Shown here piece after piece: positions 33,077 through 41,364 of a stretch of DNA of 64,000 nucleotides; position 1 is the first letter of the stretch, and the number at the start of each line of letters is the position of its first letter. The position numbers and the translations under genes are program-made. Below the pieces are notes generated by a model. It was not told where the DNA came from. It saw only the letters and a program-made list of their open reading frames with translations, and searched no databases. Where the stretch lies: NCBI RefSeq assembly GCF_004028635.1, contig NZ_RQJW01000004.1, forward strand, positions 496,001-560,000, read 5' to 3'. Origin of the DNA: Streptomyces cyaneus (GTDB lineage: Bacteria > Actinomycetota > Actinomycetes > Streptomycetales > Streptomycetaceae).

Positions 33077-34322
33077 GATGCGCGGCTTCCCGGTCGCCGT
33101 CCAGCTCCTGCTGGTCAACCAGCTCGGCGTCAACACCGGCTTCTACCTCCTCATCCCGTATCTCGCCACCCACCTCGGCGAGAACCTGGGTATGTCGGCG
33201 GCGGTCGTCGGGATCGTCCTCGGTGTGCGCAACCTCAGCCAGCAGGGCCTGTTCATCATCGGCGGCTCGGCATCGGACCGGCTGGGGGCGCGGGGCGTCA
33301 TCATCGCCGGGTGCGCCCTGCGGACCGTCGGGTTCGCGCTGTTCGCGCTCGGCGACGGGCTGGCGGTGCTGCTCGCCGCGTCCGTGCTCAGCGGGCTCGC
33401 GGGGGCGTTGTTCAACCCGGCCGTGCGGGCGTATCTCGCGCAGGAGGCGGGGGAGCGGAAGGCGGAGGCGTTCGCGCTGTTCAACGTCTTCGCGACAACG
33501 GGCGCTCTGATCGGGCCGCTGCTGGGCAGCGCCCTGCTCCTCGTCGACTTCCGTACCTCCGCGCTGACGGCCGCCGGGATCTTCGCGGTGCTCACCGTGG
33601 CGCAGGCCCTCGTCCTGCCCGCGCGGAAGGTCGAGCCGAGCGGCACCGGTGTGCTCGGGGACTGGCGTGAGGTGCTCGGCAACCGGGCCTTCCTGGCGTT
33701 CGCGCTCGCCATGGTCGGCATGTTCACCCTGGAGAACCAGCTGTACCTGCTGCTGCCCGACGGGGCCCGCGCGGCCACCGGCTGGGACGGTGCGGCGGGC
33801 ATCGTCTTCCTCGTCGGTACGGTGGCCAATCTGGCGCTTCAGCTGAGAATCACCAGGCGCCTGAAGTCCCGTGGCGACAGGGCGCGTTGGATCGCCCTCG
33901 GCCTCGCGGTGATGGGGCTGGCCTTCCTGCCGCCGGCCCTGGTGGCGGGCGCGCAGTCTCCCGGCTGGCTGGACGCCGGGCCCGTGCTGCTCGGCGCGCT
34001 GCTGCTCTACCTCGGCGTCATGGTCGCCTCGCCGTTCGTGATGGAGCTGATCCCGCGCTTCGGGCGACCCGAGCTGACCGGCACCTACTTCGGGATCTTC
34101 TACGTCGTCTCCGGAATCGCCGCGGCCGTGGGCAACACGGTCGTCGGGTGGGCCATGGACGCGGGGGAGAGCGGGGGCCATGCGTGGCTTCCGTGGGTGT
34201 GCTGTGCCGTGTTCGGGCTGGCGTCGGCGGGCGGTGTGGCCTTGCTGCACCGGCGCGGGGCGCTGCCCGCGGATCCGGCACCGGCCGCTCCCGCGAAGGC
34301 CGAACAGAGGAGCTCGGCGTGA
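33060..34322 (+). CDS. MFS transporter, probable exporter of operon product
   Basis: 420-aa major facilitator with about 12 membrane helices. It starts at ATG 33060 inside the epimerase gene. The loop 2-3 motif is GGSASDRLGARGVIIAG, the family GxxxDRxGxR pattern, and FNPAVRAYLAQEAGERKAEAFALFN follows helix 4. It resembles multidrug/metabolite exporters. In an operon with biosynthetic enzymes and a separate importer, export of the finished metallophore is the natural reading. Confidence 0.85.
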   Translation: MKTWREMRGFPVAVQLLLVNQLGVNTGFYLLIPYLATHLGENLGMSAAVVGIVLGVRNLSQQGLFIIGGSASDRLGARGVIIAGCALRTVGFALFALGDGLAVLLAASVLSGLAGALFNPAVRAYLAQEAGERKAEAFALFNVFATTGALIGPLLGSALLLVDFRTSALTAAGIFAVLTVAQALVLPARKVEPSGTGVLGDWREVLGNRAFLAFALAMVGMFTLENQLYLLLPDGARAATGWDGAAGIVFLVGTVANLALQLRITRRLKSRGDRARWIALGLAVMGLAFLPPALVAGAQSPGWLDAGPVLLGALLLYLGVMVASPFVMELIPRFGRPELTGTYFGIFYVVSGIAAAVGNTVVGWAMDAGESGGHAWLPWVCCAVFGLASAGGVALLHRRGALPADPAPAAPAKAEQRSSA

Positions 34323-35182
34323 GGGCGGTGCGCGCAGGAGACGAGGCGGAGCGGCGCACGGTCGGCGAGTGGCCGGGCGGCGGCCGCAACCTCCTCACCG
34401 ACAACCCCGCCCTCTACGAGGCTCGCTTCCCCGACCCGGACCGGCTCGCCGGACGCTGGGCCGAGGACTGCCTGCGCCGCCACCACGCCGGGCCGCGCGT
34501 CCTCGACATGGGCTGCGGCACCGGTCGCGACGCCGCGCACCTGCACTCCGCCGGCCGTACGGTGACCGGCGCCGACCTCTCCGAGGAGATGCTGGCGCAC
34601 GCCCGTGCCGAGCACCCGGGCCCGGCGTACGTCCGGGCCGACCTGCACGGCTTCGACCTGGGGCGGGCCGCCTTCGACGCGGTCGTCTGCCTGGACAGCT
34701 CCCTGCTGTACTGCCACACCAACGACCAGCTCGACGGCTTCCTCGCGTCCTGCCGCCGTGCCCTCGCACCCGGTGGGCTGCTGGTCGCGGAGATGCGCAA
34801 CGGGGCGTACTTCCTGGGCCGTACGGACCTCCTCGACACCCCGTCCGTCAACCCCTTCACCTGGCAGGGCACCGCCTACCGGTCCACCACCACCCTGACC
34901 GTCGACCGCACCGCCCAACTCCTGCGCCGTACCCGCGTATGGACGGCCGCCGACGGCGTAGGCGGCATCGACGGTTCACCGCCCGTCGAACAGCGCTCCG
35001 CCTGGCGGCTGCTGTTCCCGCACGAGCTGCGGCACTTCCTCGCCGCGCACGGCTTCGAGGTGCTCGAACTGCACGACGGCCCCGGACCACGTACCGAACC
35101 TCCTTGGCGGCAGGGCGAGTTGCCCGGCGCCACCACCGACGCGGACCGACTGCACGTCGTCGCGCGCCGGCACACCATCTGA
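34319..35182 (+). CDS. Class I SAM-dependent methyltransferase
   Basis: 287-aa cytoplasmic methyltransferase; GTG start within the MFS stop (GTGA). The SAM-binding loop is VLDMGCGTGRD near residue 62, motif II is TVTGADLSEEML, and FDAVVCLDSSLLYCHTNDQL follows. A C-terminal substrate domain contains many Arg and aromatic residues. N- or O-methylation of the operon product is likely. The short gap (25 bp) to the binding-protein gene is the largest inside the operon. Confidence 0.87.
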   Translation: MRAVRAGDEAERRTVGEWPGGGRNLLTDNPALYEARFPDPDRLAGRWAEDCLRRHHAGPRVLDMGCGTGRDAAHLHSAGRTVTGADLSEEMLAHARAEHPGPAYVRADLHGFDLGRAAFDAVVCLDSSLLYCHTNDQLDGFLASCRRALAPGGLLVAEMRNGAYFLGRTDLLDTPSVNPFTWQGTAYRSTTTLTVDRTAQLLRRTRVWTAADGVGGIDGSPPVEQRSAWRLLFPHELRHFLAAHGFEVLELHDGPGPRTEPPWRQGELPGATTDADRLHVVARRHTI

Positions 35183-35207
35183 CCCGAAGTACGAGTAAGG
35201 ACCAGTC

Positions 35208-36773
35208 ATGTACGACGTACGTTTCCCCGGCCTGCGCCGCCGCGGCTTCCTCGCCGCCACCACGGGCGCCGCCGCCCTCGCCCTCGTCGGCTGCGGAGGC
35301 GGCACCGACGACAAGACGGCCGGCGCCTCCGGCACCCCGAAGCGCGGCGGACGGCTGCGCGCGGCGTTCGCCGGCGGCGGTGCGAGCGAGACCCTCGATC
35401 CGCACCTGGCCAACCTCTTCGCCGACGTGGCCCGCGCCAAGGCTCTCTTCGACAAGCTCGCCGACTACGGCGCCGACCTCGGAGCCCAGCCCCGCCTCGC
35501 CGAGAAGTGGGAGTCCAACAAGGCCTTGGACCGCTGGCAGGTGACGCTGCGTCAGGCCACCTTCCATGACGGAAAGCCGGTCACCGCCAAGGACGTCCTC
35601 TACAGCTACCGCCGTATCGCCGACCCCAAGCAGGCGTTCCGCGCCAAGGCGTCCCTGGAGCCCATCGACCTCGACGCCAGCCGCGCCACCGGCGAGCGGA
35701 GCATCGAGTTCGTGCTGAAGCGGCCGACCGCCGAATTCCCCAACATTCTGGCCGCGTTCGGCGCGTACATCGTCCCGGAGAACGCCACCGAGTTCGACGC
35801 CGAGCCGATCGGCTCCGGCCCCTTCCGGTTCGTGTCCTTCGCGCCGGGCCGCTCCGCCGTCTTCCGCCGCTACGACGACCACTGGGACGGCGCCCCGCTC
35901 CTCGACGAGATCGAGTTCGTCGTCGCCAACGAGGAGTCCGCCCGCGTCAACGCCCTCCTCGGCGGCCAGGTCGAGTACGCGCACGAGCTCAACCCGACCA
36001 CCGCCCGCGCGCACGAGGGCAAGGGCCAGATCGAGATCGTGCGGCTGCGCAACAGCGCCATGCAGGCGTTCTGCATGAAGACCGACCGGGCGCCCTTCGA
36101 CGACAAGCGGGTCCGCGAGGCCTTCTTCCTCATCGCCGACCGCCAGGAACTCGTCGACGGCGCGCTGTCCGGCGCGGGCGAGGTCGGCAACGACCTGTTC
36201 GGCAAGGGCTACGAGTACTACGCCGCCGACCTGCCGCAGCGCGAGCAGGACCTCGACAAGGCCCGCGCCCTGCTCAAGCAGGCCGGCGCCGAGAAGCTCA
36301 AGGTCACCCTGGACACCTCGGCCGTCGCTGCCGGGTTCACCGAGGCCGCCGGCATCTTCCGCGACCAGGCCACCAAGGCCGGCGTCACGATCGACGTCAA
36401 GATGGGCAGCAAGGACTCCTACTGGAGCGACATCCTCGACAACGGCACCCTGTCCTGCTACCGCTCCGGCGCCATGCCCATCGAGGCCCACATCTCGCAG
36501 CGGCTGCTCACCGACTCCACCACCAACGCCACCAAGTGGCGGCACAAGGACTTCGACGCCCTGTACGAGCAGGCCCAGTCCACCCGCGACAAGACAGAAC
36601 GGGCCGCCGTCTACGAGCGCATGCAGCGCCGCCTGTACACCGAGGGCGGCTTCCTCATCTGGGGCTTCGCGGACTGGATCATCGGTACCGCCCGCACGGT
36701 GAAGGGAGTGGAGACGAAGGCCCCCGCCAACACCCTGGACTGGGCCCGCTTCGACAAGGTGTGGCTGGCGTGA
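35208..36773 (+). CDS. Peptide/nickel-type ABC transporter binding lipoprotein
   Basis: 521-aa solute-binding protein of family 5. The N-terminus has RRRGFLAATTG (Tat-like twin arginine) running into the lipobox ALVGC, so the protein is a lipid-anchored surface receptor. Family landmarks WQVTLRQATFHDGKPVTAKDV and YIVPENATEF are present, and the C-terminal lobe is complete. Such proteins bind peptides, opines or metal-chelator complexes. It is followed by two permeases and a fused double ATPase, making a full importer for the proposed metallophore complex. Confidence 0.9.
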   Translation: MYDVRFPGLRRRGFLAATTGAAALALVGCGGGTDDKTAGASGTPKRGGRLRAAFAGGGASETLDPHLANLFADVARAKALFDKLADYGADLGAQPRLAEKWESNKALDRWQVTLRQATFHDGKPVTAKDVLYSYRRIADPKQAFRAKASLEPIDLDASRATGERSIEFVLKRPTAEFPNILAAFGAYIVPENATEFDAEPIGSGPFRFVSFAPGRSAVFRRYDDHWDGAPLLDEIEFVVANEESARVNALLGGQVEYAHELNPTTARAHEGKGQIEIVRLRNSAMQAFCMKTDRAPFDDKRVREAFFLIADRQELVDGALSGAGEVGNDLFGKGYEYYAADLPQREQDLDKARALLKQAGAEKLKVTLDTSAVAAGFTEAAGIFRDQATKAGVTIDVKMGSKDSYWSDILDNGTLSCYRSGAMPIEAHISQRLLTDSTTNATKWRHKDFDALYEQAQSTRDKTERAAVYERMQRRLYTEGGFLIWGFADWIIGTARTVKGVETKAPANTLDWARFDKVWLA

Positions 36774-37816
36774 AGCGCGCCCCAACGGGGCGCGGGGCTG
36801 CATCGATATGCGGCTCCGCCGCGGGGCGCGACCAGCCACCATGGCGCCGCACTCGACAACCGGCATTCCGCGGCACATCCTTCGTCGCCAGGCGCCTGCT
36901 ACTCGGCGCAGCCCAAACCGTGGCCGTCGTGCTGCTGGTCTTCGCGCTCACCGAGGCGCTGCCGGGCGACGCGGCGGTGGCCCTCGCGGGCGACCAGCCG
37001 GACCCGGCGCGCATCGCCGCGATCCGCGAGGCGATGCACCTGGACCGCCCGGCGTACGAGCGGCTGGCCGACTGGGCGACCGGCCTGCTGCACGGCGACT
37101 TCGGCACCTCCCTGACCTCCGGCCGCCCGGTCACCCAGTACATCGCCGACGGCTTCGGCCCGACCCTGCTGCTCGCCTCACTCACCCTCGCCCTTCTGAT
37201 CCCGATCGGCTTCGGCCTCGGCGTGCTCGCCGCCCGCCACGAGGGGCGGCTCGTCGACCGGCTGGTCAGCTCGGTGACGCTGGCCGTGTACGCGGTCCCC
37301 GAGTTCGCCCTCGGGGTGCTGCTGGTGACGGTCCTCGCCATCAAGCTGGCGTGGCTGCCGCCGACCGCCCTCGGCTACGGCACCGACCTGCTCGCCCATC
37401 CGGCGGCACTGGTCCTGCCGGTGCTGGTCCTGCTGTCCCGCCCGGTGTGCTCCCTGTCCCGCCTGGTGCGGGCCGGCATGGTCGACGCCCTCGCCTCTCC
37501 CTACGCGGCCCACGCCCGCCGCTACGGCGTCCCCGGCGCCCGGGTCCGCTACGCCCACGCCCTGCCGAACGCCCTCGCCCCGGCCGTGCAGCAACTCGCC
37601 CGCACTGTCGACTGGTTGCTGTGCGGTGTGATCGTCGTGGAGGCCCTCTTCGTGATCCCGGGCCTCGGCACGGTCCTCCTCAACGCCGTGGCCGAACGTG
37701 ACGTACCGGTGGTGCAGGGGCTGGCCGTGGTGTTCGGGGTGCTGACGGTCGTACTCAACCTCGGTGCCGACCTGGTGGCCCACAGGCTCACTCCCCGCGC
37801 GGAGGTGGCCGCATGA
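36770..37816 (+). CDS. ABC transporter permease (DppB/NikB type) with repeat-derived N-terminus
   Basis: 348-aa permease with six membrane helices; LPGDAAVALAGDQPDPARIAAIR and the loop YAHALPNALAPAVQQLA are typical of DppB-like proteins. The GTG at 36770 overlaps the previous stop. Oddly, codons 4-30 are encoded by a dispersed Streptomyces intergenic repeat (36781-36845), giving an unconserved, basic leader KRAPTGRGAASICGSAAG. Normal DppB homologues begin near FVARRLLLGAAQTV. No ATG, GTG or TTG with a ribosome-binding site lies between the repeat and that point, so the leader is probably translated. Confidence 0.82.
   Translation: MKRAPTGRGAASICGSAAGRDQPPWRRTRQPAFRGTSFVARRLLLGAAQTVAVVLLVFALTEALPGDAAVALAGDQPDPARIAAIREAMHLDRPAYERLADWATGLLHGDFGTSLTSGRPVTQYIADGFGPTLLLASLTLALLIPIGFGLGVLAARHEGRLVDRLVSSVTLAVYAVPEFALGVLLVTVLAIKLAWLPPTALGYGTDLLAHPAALVLPVLVLLSRPVCSLSRLVRAGMVDALASPYAAHARRYGVPGARVRYAHALPNALAPAVQQLARTVDWLLCGVIVVEALFVIPGLGTVLLNAVAERDVPVVQGLAVVFGVLTVVLNLGADLVAHRLTPRAEVAA
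36781..36845 (+). repeat. Copy of a dispersed Streptomyces intergenic repeat, inside a CDS
   Basis: Contains GGGGCGCGGGGCTGCATCG, TGCGGCTCCGCCGCGGGGCG and CGACCAGCCACC. From general knowledge this block is common between Streptomyces genes, usually as a hairpin-forming palindromic element. Here it lies across the 5' end of the permease gene. Copy number in this genome cannot be seen from the window. Confidence 0.65.
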
Positions 37817-38604
37817 CCACGCATCGCCGTTTCGCGCTCGGCCTCGGCGTCATCGCCGTCCCCCTCTTCCTCGCCCTCCTCGGACCGCTGTTCACCGGAG
37901 AACCCGGCCCCCGCGCCACCTCCTTCACCCTCGGCGGCGACCACTGGCTCGGCACCGACTTCGTGGGCCGCGACGTCTGGCAACAGGTCCTGCTGGGCGG
38001 CCGTACGGTCGTCGTCACCGCCCTGGCCGCCACCGCGCTCGCCTATCTCGTCGCCGTCCCGGTCGCGCTCGTCAGCGCGCTCACCCGCCTGCGGTGGCTG
38101 GAAGAGCTGCTGATGCGACCGCTGGACGTGCTGCTCGCCGTGCCGTCGCTGCTGCTGATCCTGCTGGTGGCCTCCGTGCTCTCGCCGGGCGCCGCCGGGC
38201 TGGCGCTGCTCGTGGCGCTGGTGAACGTGCCCGACGCGGCCCGTATCGTGCGGGCGGCCGCGGGTGAGGCCGCCGCACGCCCTGCCGTCGAGGCACTGCG
38301 CATGCAGGGGGAGAGCTGGTGGCGAATCGCCGTCGGCTATGTCGGCCGGTCAACGATGCGCACCCTCGCCGCCGACGCCGGCATCCGGCTGACCGGCGTG
38401 CTGTACCTGGTGTCGACGGCCGCGTTCCTCGGGGTCGGCGTCGCGCCGGACGCCGCCGACTGGGCGGTCATGGTCGACCGCAACCGCACCGGCCTGTTCG
38501 TGCAGCCGTGGGCCGTGGTGGTGCCCGCGCTGCTGATCGTGGCGCTGACGATGGGCACCAACCTGCTCTTCGACGCCGCGCTGGAGAAGAAGGGACGCCG
38601 GTGA
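37813..38604 (+). CDS. ABC transporter permease (DppC/NikC type)
   Basis: 263-aa second permease. The family hallmark HWLGTDFVGRDVWQQVLLGGR follows the first membrane helix, and the EAA-type loop is VEALRMQGESWWRIAVGYVG. Five to six membrane helices. The ATG overlaps the first permease's stop and its own stop overlaps the ATPase start (GTGA). Confidence 0.9.
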   Translation: MTTHRRFALGLGVIAVPLFLALLGPLFTGEPGPRATSFTLGGDHWLGTDFVGRDVWQQVLLGGRTVVVTALAATALAYLVAVPVALVSALTRLRWLEELLMRPLDVLLAVPSLLLILLVASVLSPGAAGLALLVALVNVPDAARIVRAAAGEAAARPAVEALRMQGESWWRIAVGYVGRSTMRTLAADAGIRLTGVLYLVSTAAFLGVGVAPDAADWAVMVDRNRTGLFVQPWAVVVPALLIVALTMGTNLLFDAALEKKGRR

Positions 38605-40175
38605 GCCGAACAACGGATGCTGCCGTCGCCGAGATCCGCGACCTGCGCGTCGAGATCGACGGACGGGCGATCGTCGACGGAGTCGACGTCAGGGTGCTCC
38701 CCGGGAAGGTGACCGCCCTGGTCGGCGCCTCCGGCAGCGGGAAGACCACCACCGGTCTCGCCCTGCTGGGCGAGTACCCGCCCGGCGCCCGCGTCACCGG
38801 CGAGATACGGCGGACCGGCGACGGCCCGGTGGGTTACGACGGCCCGGTCGGCTACGTCCCCCAGCACCCCGCCGCCGTCCTCAACCCGGCCCGCCGCGTC
38901 AGCGCCCTCCTCGACGACATCGCCCGCCCCCACGTCCGCCACCTGCCCCGCGCCGAACGCCGAACGGCGGCCCGCGCACTGGTCCTGCGGGCCCTGTCCG
39001 ACGCCCAACTCCCCGATGCGGAAGCCCTGTTGCGCCGCTATCCGCACCAGCTCTCCGGCGGCCAGCAGCAACGCGTCGTCCTCGCCCAGGCCCTGTTGCT
39101 CGGCGCCCGCGTCATCGTCGCCGACGAACCCACCACCGGCCAGGACGCGTTGACCAAGAGCCGGGTCGTCGAGCAGCTCGCGGCGGTGGCGGCACGCGGC
39201 ATTGCGATCGTGCTGCTCAGCCACGACCTGGACGTCGTACGCGCCCTCGCGGACGAGGTCCTCGTCATGCGCGCGGGCCGGGTCGTCGAGTCGGGCCCGG
39301 TGGAGCGGCTGTGGTCGGCGCCGCGGCACGAGTGGACGCGCCGACTGCTCGACGAGCAGCGCGCAGTCCAGCGGGGCGGTGTGGAGGCGGAAGCGCAGTC
39401 GGGTCAACCCGTCCTGGAAGTACGGGACTTGATCGCAGTGCACAACCGCCGCACCACCGTCCTGCGCGCCCCGCACCTCGCACTCCACCCCGGCGAATGC
39501 CTGGCGGTGGTCGGCCGCTCGGGCAGTGGCAAGACCACGCTCGCCCGCTGCCTCGCGGGCCTGCACCGCGACCACGAGGGCGAGATCCTGCTCGACGGTG
39601 CCCCGCTCCCGCGCAGCCTGCGCCACCGCAGCCGCGCCCAACTCGCCGCCGTGCAGTACGTGTTCCAGGACGCCCGCGCCGCCTTCGACGAGCACCGACC
39701 CGTCCTGCACCAGGTGGCCCGTACCGCGATGCGGCTGCGCGGTGCCGATGAACGGGCGGCGACGGACGAGGCGTCGGCCACCCTGAACCGCCTCGGCCTG
39801 CCGGCGGATCTGGCCCACCGCCGCCCCGGCGAGCTCTCCGGCGGCGAACTCCAGCGCGCCGCCCTCGCCCGTGCCCTGCTGGCCCGCCCCAGGGTGCTGA
39901 TCTGCGACGAGGTCACGTCAGGCCTGGACACGGTCACCCGGCGGGGCATCCTCGACGTCCTCGCGGGTCTGGTCGGGGACGGCGAGGACCTGTCCCTGGT
40001 CCTCATCACCCACGACCTCGACACCGCACGCCTGGCGCACCGCATCGCCGTACTGGACGCGGGCGAGCTGGTCGAACAGGGCCCGGCGCAGCGGATCCTG
40101 ACGGCGCCCAGGCATCCGTTCACGATCTCCCTGATGGAGACGACGGAGCGCCTGGAGGCGGGGGCCCGGACATGA
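38601..40175 (+). CDS. Fused double ABC ATPase (DppD-DppF type)
   Basis: 524-aa protein with two complete nucleotide-binding domains in one chain. Domain 1 (about 10-255) has Walker A GASGSGKTT, signature LSGGQQQR and Walker B VIVADEPT. Domain 2 (about 270-515) has Walker A GRSGSGKTT, signature LSGGELQR and Walker B VLICDEVT. It supplies energy for the permease pair. Last gene of the operon; a long hairpin follows immediately. Confidence 0.92.
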   Translation: MSRTTDAAVAEIRDLRVEIDGRAIVDGVDVRVLPGKVTALVGASGSGKTTTGLALLGEYPPGARVTGEIRRTGDGPVGYDGPVGYVPQHPAAVLNPARRVSALLDDIARPHVRHLPRAERRTAARALVLRALSDAQLPDAEALLRRYPHQLSGGQQQRVVLAQALLLGARVIVADEPTTGQDALTKSRVVEQLAAVAARGIAIVLLSHDLDVVRALADEVLVMRAGRVVESGPVERLWSAPRHEWTRRLLDEQRAVQRGGVEAEAQSGQPVLEVRDLIAVHNRRTTVLRAPHLALHPGECLAVVGRSGSGKTTLARCLAGLHRDHEGEILLDGAPLPRSLRHRSRAQLAAVQYVFQDARAAFDEHRPVLHQVARTAMRLRGADERAATDEASATLNRLGLPADLAHRRPGELSGGELQRAALARALLARPRVLICDEVTSGLDTVTRRGILDVLAGLVGDGEDLSLVLITHDLDTARLAHRIAVLDAGELVEQGPAQRILTAPRHPFTISLMETTERLEAGART

Positions 40176-40238
40176 GCCGACCTCCGGGCACATTCGCCGA
40201 GGAGACGGGAAAGCCTCGGCGCGTGCCCGGAGGTCGGC
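40176..40238. terminator. Long bidirectional hairpin terminator
   Basis: Perfect 16-bp arms GCCGACCTCCGGGCAC (40176-40191) and GTGCCCGGAGGTCGGC (40223-40238), with an inner stem CGCCGAGG/CCTCGGCG. It starts at the operon's last stop codon and lies between convergent genes. No U-tract, as usual in Streptomyces. Confidence 0.8.
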
Positions 40239-40264
40239 GGCACTGGGGCACGGCGCGCTCTCTG

Positions 40265-40972
40265 CTACGACCTGGTAGGCAGGCGTCGGCGGCGCGGGCG
40301 GGCGGTGGCCTGGGCGAGCAGAAGGTGGAACTGGCGCACCGCCTCTCCCGGGTGTGTGGCCGGGGTGGCGAAGGGCAGGCGGGCGTCGTGGTGCGTGTCC
40401 GGTGTCTCGATGCGCAGCACCAGGCCGTGCCGGTCGAGCCGCAGCGGCCGTACCTCGGTCGCGCCGAGCTGGAGCCGGGGCGGGAGCAGCCGGGCGAGCG
40501 GGGCCACCGTGTCGGTGTGGGTGGCGTCCAGCCGGGCCAGCATCTCCGCCTCGTGGGTGGCCAGCGGGTCGGGGGAGGCCAGGGTCAGTTCGTCGAGGCC
40601 GATGACGGTCGCCCCGTCGTCCTCGGTGAGCACGGCCCGGGCCGTGTTGAACACCAGGGTCTTGGGGCCGAGCGCGGTGAGCCAGCCGCCCAGCGTCAGC
40701 CGGGCGCGCACCCGCTCGCGTACGGCGACGGGGGCGATGTCGGTGAACTCCACGAGGGCGGCCAGATCGCCGTGCGGTGCCACCGCCAACTCGGCGGCCA
40801 GATGGCCGTCCGGCGGGTTGTGCAGAAGCAGTCGCGCGGCGGCGTCGACGGTGTGCAGGCCGATCAGTTCGATGCGCCGGCCGTGCGTGGTGACGGTCAG
40901 CGAGCCGGCCGCCGCCAGCACCGAGCGGGCACGCTCGGCGGGCGTCGGCTCAGGGCAGGTGGCAGCAGACAT
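40265..40972 (-). CDS. DUF2470 protein under an iron box
   Basis: 235-aa soluble protein. Its C-terminal half (about 120-215) fits DUF2470, a domain found at the C-terminus of HugZ-like heme-binding or heme-degrading proteins; the N-terminal half shows a TVTTHGRRIELIGLHTVDA split-barrel-like stretch. The DmdR1/IdeR-type iron box 40 bp upstream implies expression during iron starvation. Related Streptomyces genes are often found near siderophore functions. It ends with a very basic tail (RPRRRRLPTRS). It converges on the Zur-linked operon. Confidence 0.78.
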   Translation of the reverse strand: MSAATCPEPTPAERARSVLAAAGSLTVTTHGRRIELIGLHTVDAAARLLLHNPPDGHLAAELAVAPHGDLAALVEFTDIAPVAVRERVRARLTLGGWLTALGPKTLVFNTARAVLTEDDGATVIGLDELTLASPDPLATHEAEMLARLDATHTDTVAPLARLLPPRLQLGATEVRPLRLDRHGLVLRIETPDTHHDARLPFATPATHPGEAVRQFHLLLAQATARPRRRRLPTRS

Positions 40973-41012
40973 GAGGGCCTTTCGAACCTGTGGGAGGAAC
41001 CGGGGGCTTCTA

Positions 41013-41032
41013 GTTAGGTAAGCCTAACCTAC
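41013..41032. promoter_or_regulatory. Iron box (DmdR1/IdeR-type)
   Basis: GTTAGGTAAGCCTAACCTAC closely follows the actinobacterial iron box TTAGGTTAGGCTAACCTAA. It lies just upstream of the DUF2470 gene and predicts repression by iron-loaded DmdR1/IdeR. Confidence 0.8.
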
Positions 41033-41068
41033 CTTCCCGTTCTGTGGTCACCAACCCGTCAGCAGCCG

Positions 41069-41245
41069 GTGATTGACGAGCAACGCGAGCACCGCCTGCA
41101 CCGCGACCCGGCCACGGCCATTCCCGAGGAGGCCTGCCCCGCCATCGTGCGGGGCATCGTGGAGGCGCACGACGGGCGGGCCACGGTACGCAACGTCCCC
41201 GGCGGCTGCCGCTTCGAGGTGGTGCTGCCCGCTGCCGCTTCCTGA
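41069..41245 (+). pseudogene. Remnant of a sensor histidine kinase C-terminus
   Basis: The frame ending at TGA 41243-41245 encodes AIVRGIVEAHDGRATVRNVP and GGCRFEVVLPA, the last strand-helix unit of a HATPase domain. Everything upstream of it (H-box, N and G1 boxes) is absent; the 58-codon frame begins in unrelated sequence. It lies on the opposite strand to the intact kinase 120 bp away, so it is not that gene's end. Confidence 0.5.
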
Positions 41246-41364
41246 TGCGGGCAGCACCACCGGTCCGAGGCAGACTACGCCTCCCGCATCCCGGCCTCCG
41301 CGAACTCGCGCATTCCCTCCGCGAATCCGACCTCCGCCTTCCGGCGCCAGTGGGGCGGCGTGTG

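Noticed and set aside
28799..40175. NRPS, PKS or RiPP biosynthetic cluster
   Set aside because: No carrier, condensation, ketosynthase or precursor-peptide genes are present; assembly would rely on the ATP-grasp enzyme.
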